DNA of 64,000 bases from an uncultured Clostridia bacterium (lineage in GTDB: Bacteria > Bacillota > Clostridia > Oscillospirales > Acutalibacteraceae), in the NCBI GenBank assembly GCA_947166625.1, contig CAMVEX010000008.1:37164-101163 (forward strand). Direction: 5' to 3'. The first letter of the stretch is position 1. Each line of letters begins with the position of its first letter. This document shows, in pieces, positions 50,208 to 58,954 of this stretch. The translations under genes and the position numbers were made by a program. The notes under the pieces were generated by a model. The model worked only from the letters and a program-made list of their open reading frames with translations. It ran no database searches and was not told where the DNA came from.

Positions 50208-51783
50208 TATCCCCAAAGAGAAAGCGATAGAAATCGCCCTTTACGGCACGGATGAGCAGGTCAATAAACAGCTCAGGCAATATACCGATGTTGACCGCAG
50301 AGTGGTTTCACGAAAAGAAACGGTAGGCTATATCCTTTTCACTTCGTTCAGAGATTTCAATATCAACGGGCATAAGGATATATTTGCCGAAACTATCCTC
50401 AAAATCAGCCTTAATCTGCAATCGGTGTATAACGCCTTTGCCGGTATATGGGATATTGTTGACGACATTATCATAGGCGGCGTGGTCGAAAAGACCCGCA
50501 CCCGCTGGGGTAAATTCATACCCTATATGGCTATGTCGGGGATCCCGCTCGCGATAATGTCAATTCTCTACTGGACCCTGCCGTATATCATCGGGCAGGA
50601 AAACTGCAGCGATCTCAACTATATGCCCAAATTCTTTATCTGGGCGGCTCTCGAGCTTCTCAACGAAGTGGTCGAGAATTTCAGAAATGTCGCCGTCGGC
50701 GGATATATGTCCACCGTAACGCCTTATCCCACAGACAGGCGAAGGCTCATTTCCGTTTCGTCATACGCGAGCATAATCCTTTCAAGGCTGCCCGACATCG
50801 TAATAGAATTCGCGATGGATTTCATCACCAACGGGCTTGTAAAAACCGCGAAATCATCCGAGCAGGCGCTCAAAAAAGCATTTTCCATTCTCGGACCCGG
50901 TACTATGGTGGTCTCCGCCGTTGTCATTACCTGGTATTGCACTATAGCAAAAGAGAGAGTTCATCAGAAGATAGAAACGCCCAAGATAAAAGAGAGCCTC
51001 AAGATCGTATTTACAAACAGGCCCCTGATAGCAAAAATGATATCAAATGCCTTCGGCTCATTCGGTACGGGAGTCACCACAAACGATTATTACCGCTATG
51101 TGCTTTATATGACGACCTTTGAGACTATCGCCGGCATCCCGTCGGTATTTTTCCAGCCGATAGGCTTTGCCAAATATAATGCGCTCGCCTCAAAATTCTC
51201 AACAAAATCGCTCTATATGGTGAGCCAGGTGTTTGCGAAATCCTTCTATATCCCGCTCTGGTTTTACGGCAGATTCCTTAAGACAAAGAGCGGAAAACAT
51301 TTCTTCCAGAGCAGGATCGCCATGCTCCCGGTTACGGCGATATGGGAGTGTATTTATGCCACATTCTGGGGCGTCAGAAGCATTTCGGGCGATGAGATCA
51401 ATAATGAATGCAACGACTATATCGAATGGAAATACGGCCAGCGAAACGAAGCGACTCTTGCCGTCGCGGGCACTATCATCACCAAGATACCCGCAAGGCT
51501 CAACGGTATAATCCAGCCTCAGTTCAAGAGATGGATCGGCTACGATCAGACCGCCTACGCCGAATCGAGAGAGCAGACCTTCACCGCGCAGAAATGGCTG
51601 TTTGCATTTGCCACGGTCATCACGGCGTTTACCGTATTATTCAGCATGGTGCCGATGTTTTGGTATGATATTGATAAAGATACCCGCGACCGTATGTATC
51701 GCGAGCTGAATGAGCGGCGAATAAAAATCGCCGAAAAAATAAATGAGCTCGAAGGTAACGAGCCTGAAGAAGCGCAGGAATAA
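50197..51783 (+). CDS. GPH (MelB-type) glycoside symporter
   Basis: 528 residues, membrane. The landmark WDIVDDIIIGGVVEKTRTRW, then GKFIPY, corresponds to the Asp-rich cation site and TRWGKFRPY loop of MelB-type GPH transporters. About 12 helices, with a longer cytosolic N-terminus (~45 residues) and a charged helical C-terminus. It probably imports an oligosaccharide or beta-glycoside with Na+ or H+. Two glycosidase genes lie nearby (GH16 at 51859, GH39-like at 52941), which suggests a shared glycan pathway; the sugar is unknown. Confidence 0.88.
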   Translation: MAANIPKEKAIEIALYGTDEQVNKQLRQYTDVDRRVVSRKETVGYILFTSFRDFNINGHKDIFAETILKISLNLQSVYNAFAGIWDIVDDIIIGGVVEKTRTRWGKFIPYMAMSGIPLAIMSILYWTLPYIIGQENCSDLNYMPKFFIWAALELLNEVVENFRNVAVGGYMSTVTPYPTDRRRLISVSSYASIILSRLPDIVIEFAMDFITNGLVKTAKSSEQALKKAFSILGPGTMVVSAVVITWYCTIAKERVHQKIETPKIKESLKIVFTNRPLIAKMISNAFGSFGTGVTTNDYYRYVLYMTTFETIAGIPSVFFQPIGFAKYNALASKFSTKSLYMVSQVFAKSFYIPLWFYGRFLKTKSGKHFFQSRIAMLPVTAIWECIYATFWGVRSISGDEINNECNDYIEWKYGQRNEATLAVAGTIITKIPARLNGIIQPQFKRWIGYDQTAYAESREQTFTAQKWLFAFATVITAFTVLFSMVPMFWYDIDKDTRDRMYRELNERRIKIAEKINELEGNEPEEAQE

Positions 51784-51793
51784 TAAATCAAAA

Positions 51794-51827
51794 GCGGCGT
51801 GACATTTTGTCACGCCGCCGCTTTTTT
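51794..51827. terminator. Strong terminator between GPH and GH16 genes
   Basis: GCGGCGTGACA (51794-51804) and TGTCACGCCGC (51808-51818) form an 11-bp perfect stem, then CGCTTTTTTT. It lies between convergent genes. Confidence 0.9.
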
Positions 51828-51858
51828 TGCGGTGAGCCTGCCGGAGATATTCAGTTTA

Positions 51859-52776
51859 TCAGAGCAGGTCCTTATATTGATAACATCTGATATAATCCAC
51901 CTTGAATTCGGCGGGCCAGTTTTCCGCGGGAGTTTTGCCGATTTCTCCCGTTCCGTGACGGTCCGAATTCTGGATCCCGTTTTCGCCGGCGAATTCGACC
52001 GAGAGAAGGAAATATTCGGGATTTTTTGAAACGCCGCCGTCCGGAGTAAGGCGCCCTGTCTCTTTGCCGTTTATATAGAAGATATATTCATCCTTTGTCC
52101 ATTCAAGCCCGTAGGTGTTATATTCATTATAAGGATCGTTTTCAAGATAGCATTTGCCGACGGTATCGCCCTTGTGATCATCGCCGTAGCCGTCATAATG
52201 AATGCCCGAGGATATGTAATCGCCGCCGAAGGCGTAATCCTTATAGTAGAAGGATTCAAACACATCTACCTCGGTGCCGTCTGCGCCGGAGCCGTCGATA
52301 TTATATACGCCGTCGTCATTCATCAGCCAGAATGCGCTCCACAGACCCGTTGCCGCGGGCAGGATACACCTGACCTCAAAATAGCCGTAGGTCTGCTCAT
52401 ATTTGTCGCGGCTGACTACCTTGCCGGTGTACCATCCGGGCTTGTAAGGCTTCACCCAATCATATTCCGTGTAGCGATAGGGGAGAGCCTCGTCTTTATA
52501 TTCGGCGGAGATGATGAGATTCCCGTCTTCAACGCGCACCATATCCTCATGCCAGTAACCGCCCTTTCGCTCGGTTATCCACCACGAAAATCCCCATTTT
52601 GAGCGGTCAAGAGAATCGCCGTCGAATTCATCGCTCCATACAAGCTCAAATTTGCTCATATCCACTTGAGTTCCTTTGGTATAAGGCTTCCCGGTTATCT
52701 GGCCGGTAAGCGAGCCGAAAAACGCGCTGACGCTGAGAAAAAATGAGATCACCGATTTGAAAAGCGGTCTGAACAT
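51859..52776 (-). CDS. GH16-family glucanase-like glycoside hydrolase
   Basis: 305 residues. The first 25 residues are a signal or anchor segment (KSVISFFLSVSAFFGSL). The catalytic motif of the family, ExDxxE, appears as TEVDVFE (Glu169, Asp171, Glu174). Substrate-side aromatics are abundant (GFSWWITERKGGYW). GH16 includes beta-1,3(4)-glucanases and related enzymes; this one is probably secreted and acts on beta-glucan or a related polymer. GGAGGGAG precedes ATG, directly behind a 24-bp palindrome. Confidence 0.92.
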   Translation of the reverse strand: MFRPLFKSVISFFLSVSAFFGSLTGQITGKPYTKGTQVDMSKFELVWSDEFDGDSLDRSKWGFSWWITERKGGYWHEDMVRVEDGNLIISAEYKDEALPYRYTEYDWVKPYKPGWYTGKVVSRDKYEQTYGYFEVRCILPAATGLWSAFWLMNDDGVYNIDGSGADGTEVDVFESFYYKDYAFGGDYISSGIHYDGYGDDHKGDTVGKCYLENDPYNEYNTYGLEWTKDEYIFYINGKETGRLTPDGGVSKNPEYFLLSVEFAGENGIQNSDRHGTGEIGKTPAENWPAEFKVDYIRCYQYKDLL

Positions 52777-52793
52777 ATTTCTCCCTCCGTTAT

Positions 52794-52817
52794 TTGTAAA
52801 GCAATTTTGCTTTACAA
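52794..52817. promoter_or_regulatory. 24-bp palindromic operator candidate in the GH16-GH39 spacer
   Basis: TTGTAAAGCAA and its exact complement TTGCTTTACAA flank TT. It ends 17 bases before the GH16 start on the minus strand and lies 124 bases before the GH39-like gene, so a bound regulator would act mainly on GH16. Confidence 0.7.
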
Positions 52818-52882
52818 GGCTTTGAAAATATTATCTTACGCGCCTATATTATCATATTGTGAGTCCGATTTCAAGTTAAGCG

Positions 52883-52911
52883 TTGAGTATTTGAAAAATT
52901 CGTGATAATAT
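52883..52911 (+). promoter_or_regulatory. Promoter of the GH39-like gene
   Basis: TTGAGT (52883-52888), exact 17-base spacer, TAATAT (52906-52911), 29 bases before the ATG. Confidence 0.6.
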
Positions 52912-52940
52912 GGATCATACGATAACCTGAGGAGGATATT

Positions 52941-54572
52941 ATGAATAAGATCATATCATTCGTATTGGCTCTGCTCGGCGCGATCACCGCTTTCCTCGGG
53001 ATCGACAGCCGTAAAATCACTATCGACGCCTCCTGCATATCCGAAAAGGTCATAGGCAACAAGGTAAGCAATGTAAATGTGTGGGAGATGGGCACTCAGT
53101 TTTATGATGCCCGTAATGAGGAAGAAAACGATATTTACGAATTTGTCGAGTATGTTCAGCTGATGCAGTGTACCGGCGGAAATGAGCAGAGAGATCTGTT
53201 TGCAGATCCGCTTGACAGAAGCGTTACCGATGATTACGATTTTTCGCGTCTGATCAAAAATTGCAGGGGGATCCTTTCGCTCGGGGCGAAGCCCTGCCTG
53301 AAGCTCGGCAATATTCCGCTTAAATACAGCACAGACCCGGAAATCGGCGCTTTTGAGGTCAATGTAAGACCGCCGTATGATTATGATATGTATTATAAAT
53401 ATATCTCTGCCGCCGCCCGCGCCCTCGTTGATGAATTCGGGGCGGATGAGGTGCTCAAATGGCATTTTACCGTATTTACCGAGTATGAAAATGCAGATTG
53501 GTTCAAATGCGATACTCCGCGGCAGACGGCGGAGGAATTCTTCAAAATCTATGATTACTCCGTGCAGGCGCTTAAGGATAATATCGGCGAGGATGTTTAT
53601 GTGGGAGCGCACTCGATGACGACCACCGAAGGGCTGTGGGATGAGGCAAAATTCATACGGCATTGTGCTGAGGGCACAAACTATGCGACCGGGCAGAAGG
53701 GCACAAAAATCAACTGCTTATCCGCCTCTTATTATCATTCGGCGCCCGGCGAAATGGGTAAAAGAAAAGATGTGCCTCATACGATAGACTTCCTGAGAAA
53801 AACCGCCGAAAAATACGGCTTGACAAATCTCAATTACGGTATCGACGAGGGCTGGGTGCTCGTCTCTTCGCCGGGAAAGGTAACGGATGAGCTTCTGTCG
53901 AGGACTGTGGGATTTCAGTGGCAGGCGGCGTTTGACGCCCATATATTCGCCCAGTGTATTGAAAACGATATCGGCTATTTTTCAAGCTGGTCTCTCAAAT
54001 CGGACGGGCTGAATTCCGGCAATCCGACCCTCAGTTTTCACATCGCGAAAAAATTATCGGAATGGAAGAATTCTCACCTTTTAAAGACGAAAAAAACGTC
54101 TTTCGGCATCAAACCGTTCGGCTCCGAGGTAAAGGCGCTCGCGGCTGTTGAAGGGAACACTCTGCGGGTCATGGCTTATAATTACAAGGATGATATCGAC
54201 TACTCCAAAACCGCCGACGCCTGCGTTGCAATAAAAAATCTGCCGTTTGCCGACGGCAGGGTGAAGGCGGCGGTATATACCGTTGACGAAAACTGCAATT
54301 ATTTTGACGAATGGCTTGAGGACAGAGAGAAATACGGCATCGGCGATGAGTGCTTTGACCGCTCTCCCGATGACGCGAATATAGGCGGCTCTCTTACCGA
54401 CCCCGCCGCCCGCGAGATTTATTTCGGCGAGCTCAGAAGCGCCTATGCGGAAAAATCGCGGCTCATCCCCACAGAGGAGGAGTTTGAAATAAAAGACGGA
54501 ACACTTACGATAAAAGCGGCTCTGAAGCCGAATACCGTCGTCTTTTATGAAATAGAAGGAATAACCGGATAA
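52941..54572 (+). CDS. GH39-like clan GH-A glycoside hydrolase
   Basis: 543 residues, first ~20 forming a signal or anchor helix (FVLALLGAITAFLG). The core resembles GH39 xylosidases: acid/base region KWHFTVFTEYENADWF near residue 173, where the Glu of TEYEN takes the NE position, and nucleophile region YGIDEGW near residue 298. The C-terminal ~150 residues are beta-rich, as in the family's extra domains. GAGGAGG precedes ATG. Divergent from GH16, suggesting joint control; activity on xylan or another plant glycan is inference. Confidence 0.78.
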   Translation: MNKIISFVLALLGAITAFLGIDSRKITIDASCISEKVIGNKVSNVNVWEMGTQFYDARNEEENDIYEFVEYVQLMQCTGGNEQRDLFADPLDRSVTDDYDFSRLIKNCRGILSLGAKPCLKLGNIPLKYSTDPEIGAFEVNVRPPYDYDMYYKYISAAARALVDEFGADEVLKWHFTVFTEYENADWFKCDTPRQTAEEFFKIYDYSVQALKDNIGEDVYVGAHSMTTTEGLWDEAKFIRHCAEGTNYATGQKGTKINCLSASYYHSAPGEMGKRKDVPHTIDFLRKTAEKYGLTNLNYGIDEGWVLVSSPGKVTDELLSRTVGFQWQAAFDAHIFAQCIENDIGYFSSWSLKSDGLNSGNPTLSFHIAKKLSEWKNSHLLKTKKTSFGIKPFGSEVKALAAVEGNTLRVMAYNYKDDIDYSKTADACVAIKNLPFADGRVKAAVYTVDENCNYFDEWLEDREKYGIGDECFDRSPDDANIGGSLTDPAAREIYFGELRSAYAEKSRLIPTEEEFEIKDGTLTIKAALKPNTVVFYEIEGITG

Positions 54573-54578
54573 AAAATA

Positions 54579-54600
54579 ACCGCCCCTGAGGGCGGTTTTT
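54579..54600. terminator. Terminator after the GH39-like gene
   Basis: ACCGCCC and GGGCGGT flank CTGA, followed by TTTTAT. It lies between convergent genes. Confidence 0.88.
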
Positions 54601-54611
54601 ATATACTCGGA

Positions 54612-55157
54612 TCAAAGAGCAAAGACGATATGCAAAACGATAAAGATTATCGCAAGCAGGAAATTTATGCAGTTCTTTTCGCAGAAAGCGCCGATCCTCG
54701 TCACAAGCGCGAGCGGGAATGAAATCACTTTCAGAATAAAGGACGGGCCTTTTTTGCCGTGGAAAGCTATATCCCAATATGTGAGGATATCCTCCGTCAG
54801 CGGGAAAAGGCTGCACATAAACGAAACTCCGAGATAGATGAGAACTGCATAAAAGATAAACATCGGCAGGGAGTCATAAGGGGTGATCCCCATATAAAAG
54901 ATATTGAGAATTCCCGCATAGAGGAATGACATACCGGCATTGAACATCATAAAGCCGGGCCCCGTCGCCATAAGCCAGGCGGACCATCCCGTTGTCGCCA
55001 GAGCGTGCTCAACATGGCCGCAGGCTTCGTCCGCTCTGAGATAGCCCTCGCTCTCGACCGGCAGATGAAGTATCTTGCAGGTCAGATGCTCCCAAAATCC
55101 GCGGATGTATGTGCCGGGGAAGAGTATGAACTTAAAAATCACATATACAAGTCTCAT
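54612..55157 (-). CDS. Hypothetical membrane protein
   Basis: 181 residues with about five hydrophobic helices (LVYVIFKFILFPGTYI; GFMMFNAGMSFLYAGILNIF; MFIFYAVLIYLGVSFMCSLF; FLLAIIFIVLHIVFAL). A stretch near residue 46 (ADEACGHVEHALATTG) contains two His and a Cys that could bind metal. The start overlaps the stop of the preceding TPR gene by four bases (ATGA), so the two are coupled and probably interact. No family recognised. Confidence 0.75.
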   Translation of the reverse strand: MRLVYVIFKFILFPGTYIRGFWEHLTCKILHLPVESEGYLRADEACGHVEHALATTGWSAWLMATGPGFMMFNAGMSFLYAGILNIFYMGITPYDSLPMFIFYAVLIYLGVSFMCSLFPLTEDILTYWDIAFHGKKGPSFILKVISFPLALVTRIGAFCEKNCINFLLAIIFIVLHIVFAL

Positions 55158-56806
55158 ATAAGGTCATACCCTCCTTTCGTGAGAACATCTTTGACATCGA
55201 GCTTGCCGCTGACGATCTGCTCCACATTATCGCCGCTGAATTTACGGGTTTTGAATGATTCGATGATTTCGGGGATATGCTCCGCATTTTCGCCGTTTTT
55301 CTCTCCGTATTTATCGCAGAGGACTGCGCTGACATAGAGGGTCGCATATATTTCCTCTGTCATCGCGGATGTATCATTATAATATGAAGCGCGGTAATAT
55401 GCCTTTTCATCGGCGAGATAAGCCTGCTCATACGCGTCATCATATTTGCCTTCGATCAGATAAGCCAGAGCCTGCTGGCGGTTGTATTCGGGAATAAGGT
55501 CATATAACTGCTCCGCCGCGTTTCTGGTTTCGGCGAGCTCCTTGTAATCGCCCTTGATTCTCGCGAGCCAGATAAGCATCTGATAGCCGGAATCGGAAAA
55601 TGTGCCGTCTTTGGTCAGGTTGTTGGCGCAGTAGGTGTTTACGATTTCTTCCGCCCTTTCCATATCACCTTTTTTGACATAGATCTTAGCCTGCTGGCTG
55701 AAGGGCTTTTCATTTGAAATATCTTTTTTTGCCAGCTCCTCGGTGAGGGCGAGAGCTTCGTCGTCTCTGTCACGCGCGATGAGCGAATCAATATACGGGT
55801 CATAGTAGAGGAAGCTCCAGTCAACATCGCTTTTGCCGCGCTCCTCATAGGTCTTATCGAGGCAGCCGTAGATTTTTTCATCGCCCATACCGCACATGCC
55901 TGCTATATCGTAGGCAAAGAGGTTGAGGATGACATCGTCCACGCCTTCCTGCCCGCGCAGGGCGTCTATCTCGGCAAGCGCCTTTTCGCCGTCTTTCACG
56001 CCGGGGTCTTCGCTGTTCAGAATTCCGTCATACACATTCTGAAGCTTGAGATAGGTATCCTCGTATTTTTTATAGATCCTCGTGTTTTCGGCGACCGCTT
56101 TGCTGTGCGCTTTATATTTCTCGGCGCCGGGGCTGTCAAAAATATACTGCTTATACTGCTCCGCCATAAGGGGATTGTAAAATTTGACGGTCGCTCTGAA
56201 TAACTTGCCGTCAAGACCGGAGCCGGTGCGCAGGAATCGGTCTGTAAATGAATTCGCGCCGAGAGCCTCCTGAACGCTCGAAACCACTTCGTCGGTGCCT
56301 CTGTAGGATTCAACGGCGGAGTAAGCAATTTTGCCCTTTTCATAAATCAGTCCCTCAAAAACCTGAAGGGAGGGGAGGGCGGCAATGCTCACGAGCACAA
56401 AGGCAAAAAACGATCCGAAAAGAGCGACAGCGCCCGCGACATAGCGGAAAAATCCGATACGGGTCTTTACATATTTGCGCTCGCATTTGCGGCAGTATTG
56501 ATGGCCGCTTGCAACGGGATTCGCATTGCAGCCGGGGCACATCTGCTCGGCTTCGTCCTCTTCGGAATCGGAGTCTGTCTGCCCGTTTTCTTCGTCGGTT
56601 TCTTCTCCGTCTTTATCCTCAGCCGTTTCTTCGGTAGTTTCCTCTTCGACTTCGGCGGGCTCGCTTACGGTTTCTTCCGCTTCGCTCTGCTCCGCTTCTT
56701 CCGCCGCGCTTTCGGCGGCTTCAACCGCTTCGGCAACCGCCGTTTCTTCGGCTTCGATTTCGGGTGTCTCTGTTTCGGGGATGTTATTTAAGTTTTCGTT
56801 ATCCAA
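55154..56806 (-). CDS. Zinc-ribbon, single-pass membrane protein with TPR-like ectodomain
   Basis: 550 residues from TTG at 56806, behind AAAGGGG; no later ATG precedes the acidic leader. Residues 1-87 are extremely acidic (Glu/Ala/Thr). A zinc ribbon follows, CPGCNANPVASGHQYCRKC (~90-108), then one helix (VAGAVALFGSFFAFVLVSIA) and a ~400-residue helical repeat region with TPR character (AKIYVKKGDMERAEEIVNTY; EYNRQQALAYLIEGKYDDAY). The zinc ribbon should be cytosolic and the TPRs outside. Assembly or scaffold role is inferred; encoded with the preceding-strand membrane protein. Confidence 0.78.
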   Translation of the reverse strand: MDNENLNNIPETETPEIEAEETAVAEAVEAAESAAEEAEQSEAEETVSEPAEVEEETTEETAEDKDGEETDEENGQTDSDSEEDEAEQMCPGCNANPVASGHQYCRKCERKYVKTRIGFFRYVAGAVALFGSFFAFVLVSIAALPSLQVFEGLIYEKGKIAYSAVESYRGTDEVVSSVQEALGANSFTDRFLRTGSGLDGKLFRATVKFYNPLMAEQYKQYIFDSPGAEKYKAHSKAVAENTRIYKKYEDTYLKLQNVYDGILNSEDPGVKDGEKALAEIDALRGQEGVDDVILNLFAYDIAGMCGMGDEKIYGCLDKTYEERGKSDVDWSFLYYDPYIDSLIARDRDDEALALTEELAKKDISNEKPFSQQAKIYVKKGDMERAEEIVNTYCANNLTKDGTFSDSGYQMLIWLARIKGDYKELAETRNAAEQLYDLIPEYNRQQALAYLIEGKYDDAYEQAYLADEKAYYRASYYNDTSAMTEEIYATLYVSAVLCDKYGEKNGENAEHIPEIIESFKTRKFSGDNVEQIVSGKLDVKDVLTKGGYDLI

Positions 56807-56914
56807 AAAATCGCCCCTTTCTTCGGGTCATATATTATCAAATATGGATCCATTATGCAAACAAAACCGCAAAAATTCAAAATAAGTTTACCGATTTTTA
56901 AGGTTGGGCGGGCT

Positions 56915-57388
56915 TTAAGGGTGGCATCTGCCGCAGGGAGAATATCCCAATGCAACGGCCTCATCGCGGCTGCCGTCAAACCTCTCTTTGTTTTTATCCT
57001 TCATTTCATCGACGGATCCGCAGGACGGGCGGTGAAATTTTTTCGTTCCCTTATTGAGGATATAATATTCCTCGCTTTGAGGCTGAGATGATTCTTCCGC
57101 GGATTCGCCGGTTTCTTCGGCCGATAATTCGGGAGAAGTTAATTCCTCGTAAACCGTTTCGGACGCCTGTATTTCCGCCGTTTCCGTTTCGCTTTCCGGA
57201 CAGGATTCGGGAAGGTATTTTTCGATCGCCGTCTCAGTGGTGAGAGAGCTTCCCTGCGGAATCAGAAGGTCGATAGGCGATGTGGTCGCCGCCTCCTCCG
57301 AATTCAGCCTGCGAAGACCGGCGAGAGAAAATATCATCGCCGTTACCGCCGCGGCGGCGATCAGAATCAGAATGACATTCTTTTTCAT
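56915..57388 (-). CDS. Exported protein with C-terminal Ada-type zinc-binding motif
   Basis: 157 residues. One N-terminal helix (VILILIAAAAVTAMIFSLAG) acts as signal anchor, an acidic Glu/Ser/Thr linker follows, and the last 50 residues form a small domain YILNKGTKKFHRPSCGSV...GYSPCGRCHP. Cysteines in SCG and CGRC plus nearby His fit the Ada-like zinc fold seen at the end of some secreted nucleases and competence-linked proteins. Three bases after the comM stop, so coupled with it. Nuclease part absent; function unknown. Confidence 0.72.
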   Translation of the reverse strand: MKKNVILILIAAAAVTAMIFSLAGLRRLNSEEAATTSPIDLLIPQGSSLTTETAIEKYLPESCPESETETAEIQASETVYEELTSPELSAEETGESAEESSQPQSEEYYILNKGTKKFHRPSCGSVDEMKDKNKERFDGSRDEAVALGYSPCGRCHP

Positions 57389-57391
57389 AGC

Positions 57392-58921
57392 TTATTCCCG
57401 CCAGAATTTGCGATCTAAAGAGCGGAACTGCACCGCCTGGGCAATGTGTGATTCCTCGATTTTTTCACAGCCCTCAAGATCGGCTATCGTGCGCGATACG
57501 CGCAGTATCTTATCGTATGCTCTCGCGGAGAGATCGAGCTTATCAAACACCATTGCGAGCATTTTTACCGCCTCGGGAGTGGGCTCGCAGAATTTCTTTG
57601 TCATCGCGGGATCCATCTTTGCGTTGCAGGCTATGCCCGTGCCTTTGAGCCTCTCCTGCTGAATCTTGCGCGCGGCGTTTACCCTCGCCTTTATCTGCGC
57701 GGAGCTCTCTCCGGGAGTTTTGGATGAGAGCTTTTCAAAATCCACGGGCGGCACTTCTATATGAATATCTATCCTGTCGAGCATGGGGCCCGATATTTTT
57801 GCGAGATACCTTTTTGCCGCGCCGTCGGGGCAGGTGCATTTCCTCTTGGGATGCCCGTAAAATCCGCAGGGGCAGGGATTCATAGCGCAAACTATCATCG
57901 CCGAGCAGGGGTAGGTAACGGAGGCGTTTACGCGTGAAATCGTTATTTTGTTATCCTCTATCGGCTGGCGGAGCACTTCCATTGCCTGCCTTGAAAATTC
58001 TGGCAGCTCGTCGAGGAAAAGGACTCCGTTATGCGCGAGCGATATTTCGCCCGGTCTCGGTATTACACCGCCGCCGGATAATCCCGCGGGAGATACCGTA
58101 TGATGAGGCGAGCGGAACGGTCTGTCACGGATTATGGAGATCCCCTTGGGCAGAGAGCCCGCTATCGAATAAAGCTCGGTGGTTTCTATGCTTTCGTCAA
58201 AGGTCATATCCGGCAGGATGGACGGCAGGCGCTTCGCGAGCATACTTTTGCCCGATCCGGGAGGCCCTACCATTAGTATATTATGGCCGCCCGCCGCGGC
58301 GATTTCGAGAGCGTACCTTGCCTCCTGCTGACCCATTACATCGCTGAAATCGGGCATTGCGGGGCGGTTGATCTTTTCGCTCTCTTCATCATAGACGGCG
58401 CGTGTGAGCTCCGTTTCGCCCTTGAGATGCTCAATAACTTCTCTTACCGTGTTTACCCCGTAAACCTCTATGCCCTCCACAACAGAGCTTTCTTTGGCGT
58501 TTGCCTGAGGAACATACACCCTCTCAAGCCCCGCTTTGCGGGCCCTGATGACCATAGGCAGAGCGCCGTTTACATGGCGCACCAGCCCGTCGAGAGAAAG
58601 CTCGCCGATAAAAGCAAATTTGTCGGTATTCACATTGAGATTATGCCCCGCCTTGAGCAGAGCGATGAGTATCGGCAGATCGTAGAGGGGGCCTTCTTTT
58701 CTTACATCGGCAGGCGAAAGATTTATCGTGACCCTGCTTTGAGGGAATTCATAGCCGCTGTTTTTCATTGCGGAGCGGACCCGGTTGCGCGATTCATTCA
58801 CCGCCGTATCGGGCAGACCCACCAGATCAACGCGCGGGAGCCCCTGACCGTAATCGACCTCGACCCCGACCATATAGCTGTCTATTCCGAAAAGCCCCAT
58901 GCTGTTAATTCGGGCAAACAT
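57392..58921 (-). CDS. comM: YifB/ComM-family Mg-chelatase-like AAA+ ATPase
   Basis: 509 residues, cytoplasmic. N-terminal Lon-protease-like domain (GLPDTAVNESRNRVRSAMKN), AAA+ Walker A (VGPPGSGKSMLAKRLP, near residue 218), Walker B (NGVLFLDELPEF), and the family zinc-type segment CAMNPCPCGFYGHPKRKCTC. In naturally competent bacteria ComM is a branch-migration helicase for recombination of incoming DNA; whether that holds here is unknown. AGGAG precedes ATG. Shares the run with pepD and rml genes. Confidence 0.95.
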   Translation of the reverse strand: MFARINSMGLFGIDSYMVGVEVDYGQGLPRVDLVGLPDTAVNESRNRVRSAMKNSGYEFPQSRVTINLSPADVRKEGPLYDLPILIALLKAGHNLNVNTDKFAFIGELSLDGLVRHVNGALPMVIRARKAGLERVYVPQANAKESSVVEGIEVYGVNTVREVIEHLKGETELTRAVYDEESEKINRPAMPDFSDVMGQQEARYALEIAAAGGHNILMVGPPGSGKSMLAKRLPSILPDMTFDESIETTELYSIAGSLPKGISIIRDRPFRSPHHTVSPAGLSGGGVIPRPGEISLAHNGVLFLDELPEFSRQAMEVLRQPIEDNKITISRVNASVTYPCSAMIVCAMNPCPCGFYGHPKRKCTCPDGAAKRYLAKISGPMLDRIDIHIEVPPVDFEKLSSKTPGESSAQIKARVNAARKIQQERLKGTGIACNAKMDPAMTKKFCEPTPEAVKMLAMVFDKLDLSARAYDKILRVSRTIADLEGCEKIEESHIAQAVQFRSLDRKFWRE

Positions 58922-58954
58922 GGAATCAACTCCTGTGACCGATTATCTCCCGAT

